A stretch of DNA of 12,593 nt from assembly GCA_024641835.1 (NCBI GenBank), contig JAHECH010000055.1:1-12593 (forward strand), given 5' to 3'. The translations under genes and the position numbers were made by a program. The notes under the pieces are model-generated. The model ran no database searches. It saw only the letters and a program-made list of their open reading frames with translations, and was not told the DNA's origin. This DNA comes from Deltaproteobacteria bacterium (GTDB taxonomy: Bacteria; Desulfobacterota; DSM-4660; Desulfatiglandales; HGW-15). Below are positions 8,501 to 12,593 of this stretch, one piece after another. Every line of letters starts with the position of its first letter. Position 1 is the stretch's first letter.

Positions 8501-8779
8501 CGCGAAAAAGCCGAAACTTACCGAAAGGAAAAGGGCTTGGGAGACTGGACCGTGGAAGAAACCGCTTATGCGAACCTTGTGGGTGTCTATGAATCGCCTG
8601 AGGAGCTGGAGAAAAAAATCCAGTCGCTCAGGAACCTCGATTATTCTCCCTACGTCGTCAAGGACAAGGAAGGCAAGTCCCGGCTGTACATAGGCGCCTT
8701 CGTCCCCGAGAAAAGAGCTCAGAGACTCGGTGAGGAGCTAAAAGCAGCAGGCATGGAGAGCCAAGTTGTCAGACGATAA
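5543..8779 (+). CDS. Wzz/BY-kinase polysaccharide co-polymerase fused to a C-terminal SPOR-like region
   Basis: A 1078-residue Wzc-like inner-membrane tyrosine autokinase controlling polymer length and export. The Wzz part opens YDINLREYWRIL, with TM1 about 20-40, a long coiled coil (about 150-340), Pro-rich KPALLPTEPINRP, and TM2 about 404-426. The cytoplasmic kinase has Walker A TSASPQEGKT (514-523), Walker A' IGSDLRKP (G544, D546; the usual first Asp is Gly), Walker B ILFDAPP (D641), and a Tyr cluster Y708, Y711, Y713, Y714, Y717. Unlike typical Wzc, it continues with a third TM (about 768-788), a Pro/Ser-rich periplasmic linker, and two SPOR-like modules (about 934-1000 and 1004-1078; YSLYLGSV, WYRIYAGYF, RLYIGAF). 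SPOR domains bind denuded peptidoglycan. The start is TTG 5543 with tagg 8 bases upstream; an in-frame stop at 5531-5533 rules out an earlier start. Confidence 0.92.
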   Translation: MVQYDINLREYWRILKKRKFTVALITISLGFFTTFFAILRAPTLLYKTNCIIEIQKAPILGGLEANTMALSDSDDIETQMTVIKSYEVFQKVAERMGLIRRGEAKGDKQLKSSVIRVIEDLQPKVEVTRQKYSSILEIKVTDASPAFAQRLANMVALTYREFHAEQQTKRATDALKYIEEQQKEVREKLREAEEDFNKYTKDNELISIDLQSEKLLARSQEIQSENRKLDDEKAEVQELLRRLNAFIANPSSPERDFYSAKANSRYQSANDTLVALLLKRDTLLKEYTSKHPEVVAISHEIAENASKMALILKEQIKNIDSKKLDLSKEAESIENKTKVLLDKNLEYNRLKRKVGLYTDMIALLERKNQEAMIRRSEKPEVVNIVKPALLPTEPINRPYRAMDGAMGMFIGLIVGLVVAFVIETFDTSLGAIADVEQTLGTQVLGVIPQIDLGHIEDGLSEKFTSEPTPHARRRAANLVCHYAPKSMAAESFRALRANIDFKSGEKKLITMLITSASPQEGKTLVAANLALAMAQAGKKTLLIGSDLRKPSMGKIFGVESTPGLTDMLLGNYHWHDTVRTVVDLVLGEMGFTEIMVSPRLDNLHLITSGPISADLAELIGSPGFDDFIAEAKKEYEVILFDAPPILSAADAVVISTKVDGVFLVYRLGTVSRGLLRRACSQLEQVKSNIVGVILNGMRPEVSPDFEGYKHYKYYHSYGEEGKPVRHREKKPPFSFMTLVRKTFGGIEKIQNHERTKTQQREKRKHRGFLIMSLIPVAAAFLGFGLLYRNGVIDPFGISATEKPNKKVALRLPIREKKSDTVHPAKSVPGKPLESQPKSSGGKSLADAILPVPEKPPTIPPADSKIAAQGQGKISSGNDANETALRRTESSQPAPPEPEPSRITAPPVTPAALHSPSTPRKPNSDSPVMTEDTGKYPYSLYLGSVPNLDLAKKAELECRKKGVDPYYVKVFLSKGEWYRIYAGYFESREKAETYRKEKGLGDWTVEETAYANLVGVYESPEELEKKIQSLRNLDYSPYVVKDKEGKSRLYIGAFVPEKRAQRLGEELKAAGMESQVVRR

Positions 8780-8847
8780 GGCAGTAGCATGGAATACTGG
8801 AATCGGAGGGGCAGGAATACAGAAAACACGAGACAGAAGAAAAAACC

Positions 8848-8888
8848 ATAGTGAACGTCAAAAGAAAGTGGTCGTTCACTATATTTTT
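8848..8888. terminator. Bidirectional rho-independent terminator between convergent genes
   Basis: A perfect 10-bp stem, atagtgaacg (8848-8857) with cgttcactat (8873-8882), and a 15-base loop. On the + strand it is followed by atttttc; on the - strand by ggtttttt. It can therefore terminate both the kinase gene (stop at 8779) and the HprK-like gene. The TAG stop of the HprK-like gene (8879-8881) lies inside the stem. Confidence 0.75.
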
Positions 8889-9721
8889 CGCACAAAATTC
8901 ACGACCCTTGCATCCGGCATAAAACTCAGTTCATAACAGAGGACCTTTTCCACAAGACGGTGGCAGAACTCCAGGGTGAAGGCCATTCCTTCTTTGTCCC
9001 ACAGCGGATGGAACGACCGGGTGAGGAGCATGGAAACCGCTCTGGCTCCCTCACAACGGATCACCCCGTTCTCTTCACCACGCCGAAGAAAGAAGACTTT
9101 GCTGACGGGAAGGCAGCCTGTTGAGAACTTCTTAAAATCACCGTGCCAGGGCGTGCCGTACATCCAGATTTTCCCCTCCCTTTCCCGCACAATAATCCTG
9201 TCATCATTGAGGACCGTGGCGTGATGTTCACACCACAGTCTCGCCATGGTGGATTTCCCGTGACCCGAGTTGCCAAGAAAAAGGTATCCGAACCCGTTGT
9301 CATCAATGCCGCAAGCATGGAGCAATATACCGGTCCGTCGGGATAAGATCAGAATCATCAGGACCTGGTTCAGAGGATACCCTAGCGGGTCTGGAAGACG
9401 AGGTTGATCGGAAGGGCCATCCGGGATATACAGATCACCCTCTCTCAGGTCAGTTCCAAGGATCAGGACTTTGTTCGGAGGGGCGTCCGATTCCTGAGAA
9501 CCTTCCTGAAAGATATACTTATTACCGCTTTGAGACAGAGTCCACACGGAATGGAATACATTCCTTGCGGCAGAAAATTCAGGGCCCGGGCTATCTCCAT
9601 GGAGACGGATGACGATGCGGTCATGCTCATCGCCGGATCCCGGCTTCGCCAGCTCTTCCCTGTGGGAGTGGTCATGGGGAGAATCATGCAAAAAAGACAG
9701 TTTGATTCCGGCGATGTTCAT
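8879..9721 (-). CDS. HPr-kinase-like (HprK-related) P-loop kinase, full length
   Basis: A 280-residue soluble protein. The N-terminal ~130 residues are family-specific and low in recognisable motifs. GILLHACGI (131-139) precedes a canonical P-loop GNSGHGKST (150-158). NDDR (172-175) supplies the acidic HprK-like site, and YGTPWHGD (188-195) is the motif shared with the partial gene at 1-407. The C-terminal LLTRSFHPLW and LCYELSF blocks are also shared. It belongs to the HprK/PEP-carboxykinase-fold group and probably uses ATP to phosphorylate a Ser/Thr on a peptide or protein; the target is unknown. HprK homologues phosphorylate the precursor in paeninodin-type lasso-peptide clusters (known). 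It lies 314 bp downstream of the radical SAM gene on the same strand. The start is ATG 9721; the reading frame continues upstream without another ATG/GTG/TTG for at least 70 bases. Confidence 0.85.
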   Translation of the reverse strand: MNIAGIKLSFLHDSPHDHSHREELAKPGSGDEHDRIVIRLHGDSPGPEFSAARNVFHSVWTLSQSGNKYIFQEGSQESDAPPNKVLILGTDLREGDLYIPDGPSDQPRLPDPLGYPLNQVLMILILSRRTGILLHACGIDDNGFGYLFLGNSGHGKSTMARLWCEHHATVLNDDRIIVREREGKIWMYGTPWHGDFKKFSTGCLPVSKVFFLRRGEENGVIRCEGARAVSMLLTRSFHPLWDKEGMAFTLEFCHRLVEKVLCYELSFMPDARVVNFVRKI

Positions 9722-10035
9722 GATGCGCGATTTCTTCGTTTCTCTGTTTTGAAAAAAACCTCCATGCCCCTGGTATTCATGGGCGGGTAGGCACAGGAAC
9801 GGTTCGCGGTGCAGGGCGCACGGTGCAAGGAAAACTCAGGACGTAGGCCGAGTGAGCACGATTGCTAGGATCCAGCTCTCCGGCATTGAGGATGGGCGCA
9901 GTTTTTGTTTTTACCCCCTGCCTGGCTGGCGTCTGTTTTGCACGCCTGCAGAACCGCTTCCTCAACGACCAGCCTGACCTGTTGGATCTCTGGTTTATGG
10001 TAAGTTTTACGGTTTTTCTCTCTAGCTCTCATTTC
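9722..10035. other. Intergenic gap between radical SAM and HprK-like genes
   Basis: This 314-bp gap separates two genes likely to share a function. It contains the dispersed repeat at 9797-9835. A 62-codon - strand frame (9777-9965) starts at TTG without a ribosome site and translates the repeat, so it is not called. No good terminator or promoter was found on the - strand, so read-through from the PqqD/radical SAM operon is possible. A RiPP precursor was looked for here and not found. Confidence 0.5.
9797..9835. repeat. Dispersed 'ggtgcagggcgcacggtgcaagg' family repeat, copy 1
   Basis: The stretch contains ggttcgcggtgcagggcg directly followed by cacggtgcaaggaaaac. The same words (cggtacagggcacaaggaaaat) recur at 12502-12522. 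Runs of gaaccgtg/acggtgcaagg are a known type of dispersed intergenic repeat in environmental proteobacterial genomes (recalled). It lies between two genes of the presumed modification cluster. Confidence 0.6.
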
Positions 10036-11127
10036 TCATTTCCTCGCAAAAGGGGTATGGAATGCCTCAGCCCTAAGATGGGCGATACGGCAGAGATATT
10101 CGACGGGTTGCTCCATGCTGCCTTTTTCCAGCCATGCCCAGCCGGGACACTGACCGCACAGGGAGATGAGCTCACAGCGAGCGCATGGATAATGGCCTCC
10201 CGGCTTTTGTTTCAGGATTAGGGGAATGACGTCAGCCCACCCTTGGCTGAACCTGCCGCGACGGAGATTAAAGCTCTGGAACCGAACCATTTCGCAAGCG
10301 CTCATCTGTCCGTACGGATCGATGTGGAAGGCGGAGATGCCGGCGCCGCAGGCGAAGAGATATTCAGATGAAACAGGGGCTATGAATTTTCCGCAAAATT
10401 CCCGCCATTCTCTGGAACGTTGCTCATCTTCCAGGTCCAATTTGACCACCTCTTCAGGCGCCAATCTGAAATCGCAAGGTGTTTTGGAGCCGTCCAACCG
10501 GGCGTTGAGCATGGGGTCAAACCTGAATTTTAACCCTCGCTCTTCGGCAAATGCCTTTATTTCAAAAATCTCTTCCTGGTTGAGAGTCATGGCCATGGTT
10601 TTCAGAGCGAGCGGCACGCTTCTTTTCAAGAGAAGCTCGATACCCCTCATGCAACGCTGGAAAGAGCCCGGAACACGGGTGATTCTTTCGTATGTCTTCC
10701 GTGTGGCGCCATAGAGGGTTATCTCCACGGAGTGGGGTGGCCATTCAGCGAGGCGATCAGCGATAGCCGGGGTCACCAGAGTGCCGTTTGTAAAGAGAGA
10801 GGTGATGAGCCCTTTTTTCTTCGCGTGGATGAGTATTTCCAGAGTGTCTTTGCGAAGAAGCGGCTCACCTCCCGTTATCAGGAGCCAGAGGCATCCTGCT
10901 TCTGCAATTTGATCCAGTATACTGAGGACCTCATCGGTCTTCATTTCTCCTTCCATGGCATTGGGGTCGCTGGCCGGCAGGTTGCAGTAACAGTGAACAC
11001 ACCGGAGGTTACAACGGAATGTGAGCTCAACGGAGCCGTTCACGGGAATCCGCTTCTCGTAAACTTGTTTATAGAAACGCTTACCAAATTGGGTGTAAGC
11101 GACTTGAGGTATTTGCGGGCATTCCAT
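10036..11127 (-). CDS. PqqE-like radical SAM/SPASM peptide-modifying enzyme
   Basis: A 363-residue enzyme. The radical SAM cluster motif CxxxCxxC is C39, C43, C46 (RCNLRCVHCYC), and the SAM-binding GGEP is at 86-89. The C-terminal SPASM domain has the auxiliary-cluster cysteines C260, C278, C315, C318, C324, C327 and C346 (CGAG, ACEM, CARC, LCGQC, YLC). That layout matches PqqE-like enzymes, which make C-C, thioether or similar links on ribosomal peptides delivered by a PqqD-type domain. The start at ATG 11127 was preferred to a longer frame from 11217 because an aggtgag Shine-Dalgarno lies 4 bases before it and because the longer form would overlap PqqD by 86 bp. The gene is 4 bases downstream of the PqqD stop, so the two are translationally coupled. 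All key Cys are present; the substrate is unknown. Confidence 0.92.
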   Translation of the reverse strand: MECPQIPQVAYTQFGKRFYKQVYEKRIPVNGSVELTFRCNLRCVHCYCNLPASDPNAMEGEMKTDEVLSILDQIAEAGCLWLLITGGEPLLRKDTLEILIHAKKKGLITSLFTNGTLVTPAIADRLAEWPPHSVEITLYGATRKTYERITRVPGSFQRCMRGIELLLKRSVPLALKTMAMTLNQEEIFEIKAFAEERGLKFRFDPMLNARLDGSKTPCDFRLAPEEVVKLDLEDEQRSREWREFCGKFIAPVSSEYLFACGAGISAFHIDPYGQMSACEMVRFQSFNLRRGRFSQGWADVIPLILKQKPGGHYPCARCELISLCGQCPGWAWLEKGSMEQPVEYLCRIAHLRAEAFHTPFARK

Positions 11128-11130
11128 CGG

Positions 11131-11137
11131 CTCACCT
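11131..11137 (-). promoter_or_regulatory. Ribosome binding site of the radical SAM gene, overlapping the PqqD stop
   Basis: Read on the - strand, aggtgag occupies 11137 down to 11131 and contains the TGA stop of the PqqD-like gene (11134-11132). The radical SAM ATG follows after gccg. This decides the start at 11127 and implies coupled, probably near-stoichiometric, translation of the two proteins. Confidence 0.7.
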
Positions 11138-11422
11138 ATCAGAGACGGCCTTGATCCCCTCCAGTTGCTGTAAATGCTCAATGAGATCCTTTTCCGCTTC
11201 GGCCGGAGTGACGTCAAATTCTTCGATCATGACGCGCTTAATCTCATGGAAACTCTTTTTTCCATCAATGAGTTCCCAGATGCGAGCCGCCGTTTCATTG
11301 AGGGTATAGATACTGTCCAGGTCACCCACATTCTGCCGGATGGGAACGAGGATGAACTCATCACCAATCTTCCTGAAAACGATGGAATCACTTTTGTGAT
11401 AGACCTTTTCGAGAATATCCAT
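11132..11422 (-). CDS. PqqD-like peptide-binding (RRE) protein
   Basis: A 96-residue protein with the PqqD pattern: an N-terminal beta region with GDEFILVPI (20-28), then YTLNETAARIWELIDGKKS (39-57; the conserved LN...iW.lldG core), and a helical C-terminus (VTPAEAEKDLIEHLQQLEGI) with the typical v...Dl..hl..L...GI spacing. Stand-alone PqqD proteins bind the leader of a ribosomal peptide and present it to a radical SAM/SPASM partner. The adjacent, coupled PqqE-like gene strongly supports that role. Related PqqD proteins also occur with HprK-like kinases in exopolysaccharide/exosortase regions. The start is ATG 11422 with aggatt upstream. It is the first gene of the leftward operon and lies behind the promoter at 11502-11530. 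Confidence 0.9.
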   Translation of the reverse strand: MDILEKVYHKSDSIVFRKIGDEFILVPIRQNVGDLDSIYTLNETAARIWELIDGKKSFHEIKRVMIEEFDVTPAEAEKDLIEHLQQLEGIKAVSDR

Positions 11423-11501
11423 GGTAATCCTGCCGCTTTTCTCCAGTTTGATGCCCTAAAGCATCTATGACCAAGTGGCTGTTACCCCTTCACTTACTAA
11501 A

Positions 11502-11530
11502 ATTATAGGCCAATCATGCAGTTCCGTCAA
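11502..11530 (-). promoter_or_regulatory. Near-consensus sigma-70 promoter of the PqqD/radical SAM operon
   Basis: On the - strand: TTGACG (11530-11525), a 17-base spacer, and a perfect TATAAT (11507-11502). Eleven of 12 consensus positions match with optimal spacing. Transcription would start near 11495, giving a leader of about 70 bases before the PqqD ATG at 11422. This is the best promoter match noticed in the window and suggests a constitutive or repressor-controlled operon. Confidence 0.75.
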
Positions 11531-11601
11531 TGAAGAAGGCTTCTGGTGTGGCGTCCCAGAACTTCCTTTACAAATAACACTGCGACCCCACCCCCCTGCC
11601 G

Positions 11602-11850
11602 CACAAGCGCTAACTTAAAGCACGGCGGCGGAAGGATGGAAGGCCGATGATACCTTTTCTGGATGTGACTGGCGGGAGGGCGCTGTCTTTTCACGGTTTA
11701 TCTATGGGGGAAACCCCTAGCCCCGAGCGAAGGCGAGGGGAACAGCGGGAGGGGGCAGAACTCCCCCGTAGATAAGCCGTTGAAAAGACCAGCCCGGGAG
11801 ACTTGGAACGTAAGAAAAGGTATCATTGGCCTGTTAACTTAGCGCTTGTG
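11602..11850. repeat. ~250-bp nested inverted-repeat element (MITE-like or structured RNA)
   Basis: Three nested arm pairs are visible. Outer: cacaagcgctaacttaa (11602-11618) with 11834-11850, 16 of 17 complementary. Middle: 11642-11660 (contains gatgataccttttct) with 11813-11831, 18 of 19. Inner: 11682-11710 with 11763-11793, complementary apart from two 1-base gaps and two mismatches. The central loop holds smaller GC hairpins (ggggg-aaa-cccc at 11706-11717; ggggg/ccccc around 11751-11767). The 7-mer cctgccg lies just left (11595-11601) and just right (11855-11861), a possible target-site duplication. No ORF is inside, so it would be non-autonomous if mobile. Confidence 0.75.
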
Positions 11851-11993
11851 ACCACCTGCCGTGAGGCAATCTTCCAGGCCGGCAACGGAAGTGTTCTCGA
11901 AGAAACGATTGATTCCTTCGCTTTTCTCTGCTAACAGTCGGCAAAAAGCGGAGACATTTGCTTCCCTCATTCCTTAGATCAGGAGTCCAGAAT

Positions 11994-12422
11994 ATGGATG
12001 ACAATGTGCTTTCAGCAATCAAGAGACAAGTAGAAAAAGAGCGTTACGCACAGAAATTGGGTTTGAAGTTGATTCTCGTGGAGCCGGGTCATGCGATCGT
12101 TGAAATGGCGCCAAAAGACGACCTGGCGAACATCTTCGGAATGACCCATGGTGGGGCCATCTTCTCCTTGATTGATGAAGCTTTTCAAGTCTCCTGTAAT
12201 AGTCATGGAACCGTCGCAGTGGCCCTGAACGTAGCAGTGACATATCACCGCCCTCCGGACAGAAGTGGAACTCTTCGTGCGGAATCCAAAGAGGTTCATC
12301 GCTCCACAAAAACTGGCACCTACGACATCACAGTTACGGATGACAAGGGCGTCCTGATCGCGTCCTGCATGGCGCTTGCCTACAGGAAAGCAGAAAAGCT
12401 CCCATTTCTGAGTCAAGTTTAG
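11994..12422 (+). CDS. PaaI-type hotdog-fold thioesterase
   Basis: A 142-residue single hotdog-domain protein of normal PaaI-family length. The signature N46-IFGMTHGGAIFSLIDEAF places H52-G-G and D61 at the positions of the conserved His52 and catalytic Asp61 of E. coli PaaI. The hotdog helix and the strands that follow (VAVALNVAVTYHRP, GTYDITVTDDKGVLIASCMALAY) are complete. PaaI enzymes hydrolyse acyl-CoA thioesters, often aromatic or hydroxylated phenylacetyl-CoAs or stalled intermediates; the substrate here is unknown. The ATG at 11994 was chosen because aggag (11981-11985) lies 8 bases upstream; an in-frame TTG at 11958 has no such site. No aromatic-degradation genes are adjacent, so it looks like a stand-alone housekeeping thioesterase. 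Confidence 0.9.
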   Translation: MDDNVLSAIKRQVEKERYAQKLGLKLILVEPGHAIVEMAPKDDLANIFGMTHGGAIFSLIDEAFQVSCNSHGTVAVALNVAVTYHRPPDRSGTLRAESKEVHRSTKTGTYDITVTDDKGVLIASCMALAYRKAEKLPFLSQV

Positions 12423-12493
12423 TCATGTGCAAAACCCCTCTGCTTCGCGGGACCGTATAGTCTAATTTTGCTTGCTCAAACGAAAGAAGGTTT

Positions 12494-12588
12494 AAGGTCC
12501 ACGGTACAGGGCACAAGGAAAATACAATAAAATAAAGTGGTGCTTTTGGCCGTGAACCGTGGACCTTGTACCCTGAACCGTAGACTTT
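12494..12588. repeat. Inverted/tandem intergenic repeat, copy 2 of the dispersed family
   Basis: The left arm 12494-12518 (aaggtccacggtacaggg then cacaagg) pairs with the right arm 12564-12588 at 21 of 25 positions. The right half is also an imperfect tandem repeat: gaaccgtggaccttgtaccc followed by tgaaccgtagactttgacc. The words cggtacaggg and caaggaaaa match the copy at 9797-9835. It lies downstream of the thioesterase and runs to the window edge, so it may extend further. Confidence 0.65.
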
Positions 12589-12593
12589 GACCT

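Larger units (their letters stand above)
11423..11993. other. Divergent intergenic region (promoter plus structured repeat)
   Basis: This 571-bp region separates the PqqD gene (leftward) from the PaaI-type gene (rightward). It contains the promoter at 11502-11530, a C-rich stretch around 11586-11600, and the nested inverted-repeat element at 11602-11850. Bases 11851-11980 show no gene and no clear sigma-70 promoter for the thioesterase. No small ORF with a credible ribosome site was found, so no RiPP precursor is called. Confidence 0.55.

Noticed and set aside
9777..9965. 62-codon - strand frame between radical SAM and HprK-like genes, considered as a RiPP precursor
   Set aside because: It starts at TTG without a ribosome site, and its C-terminus is the translated dispersed repeat; no leader/core pattern is seen.
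9862..10221. 119-codon + strand frame with hydrophobic stretches
   Set aside because: Its second half is antisense to the SPASM domain of the radical SAM gene, and nothing supports expression on this strand.
10036..11217. Longer form of the radical SAM protein starting at 11217
   Set aside because: The extra 30 residues are encoded within the PqqD gene in another frame, look unlike the family N-terminus, and the strong ribosome site sits at 11131-11137.
11174..11470. 98-codon + strand frame
   Set aside because: It is antisense to the PqqD-like gene over most of its length and has no recognisable motif.

Overview
The window looks like a chromosomal accessory or cell-envelope region of a Gram-negative bacterium, most likely a deltaproteobacterial (Desulfobacterota-type) anaerobe. 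That placement is inferred from an outer-membrane beta-barrel gene, a Wzc-type tyrosine kinase with the 'YDINLREYWRIL' opening, the HprK-like/PqqD/radical-SAM gene set, and many GC-rich intergenic palindromes. No gene here fixes the species.

Layout. (a) 1-407, + strand: the 3' end of an HPr-kinase-like P-loop protein, cut by the window edge inside its Walker A motif. (b) 408-704: repeat-rich gap with a composite hairpin element. (c) 3784 to 705, - strand: a compact apparent operon of an omptin-like outer-membrane barrel, a polytopic membrane protein with C-terminal HEAT-like repeats, and a CPBP (CAAX/Abi) intramembrane protease. (d) 3785-4147: divergent intergenic region holding a ~136-bp inverted-repeat element around a perfect 26+26 bp palindrome. 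(e) 4148-8779, + strand: an uncharacterised nucleotidyltransferase (NTP_transf_5 type), then a 1078-residue Wzz/BY-kinase fused to a third membrane segment and a C-terminal SPOR-like region. (f) 11422 to 8879, - strand: a PqqD-like protein and a PqqE-like radical SAM/SPASM enzyme, translationally coupled behind a near-consensus sigma-70 promoter, then after a 314-bp gap a full-length HprK-like kinase paralogous to the one in (a). The big kinase gene and the HprK-like gene converge on a shared bidirectional terminator. (g) 11423-11993: intergenic, with a striking ~250-bp nested inverted-repeat element. (h) 11994-12422, + strand: a PaaI-type hotdog thioesterase, then a second copy of a dispersed intergenic repeat.

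How the genes may work together (inference). The BY-kinase/Wzz protein implies export and length control of a surface polysaccharide. PqqD-like proteins are peptide-binding (RRE) domains that hand a ribosomal peptide to a radical SAM/SPASM enzyme, and HprK homologues are known to phosphorylate RiPP precursors in some lasso-peptide clusters (for example paeninodin), where nucleotidyltransferases also occur. The window therefore holds the parts of a peptide- or protein-modifying system interleaved with polysaccharide export genes, but no convincing precursor peptide is visible. The omptin-like/HEAT/CPBP operon is a separate envelope module of unknown purpose.
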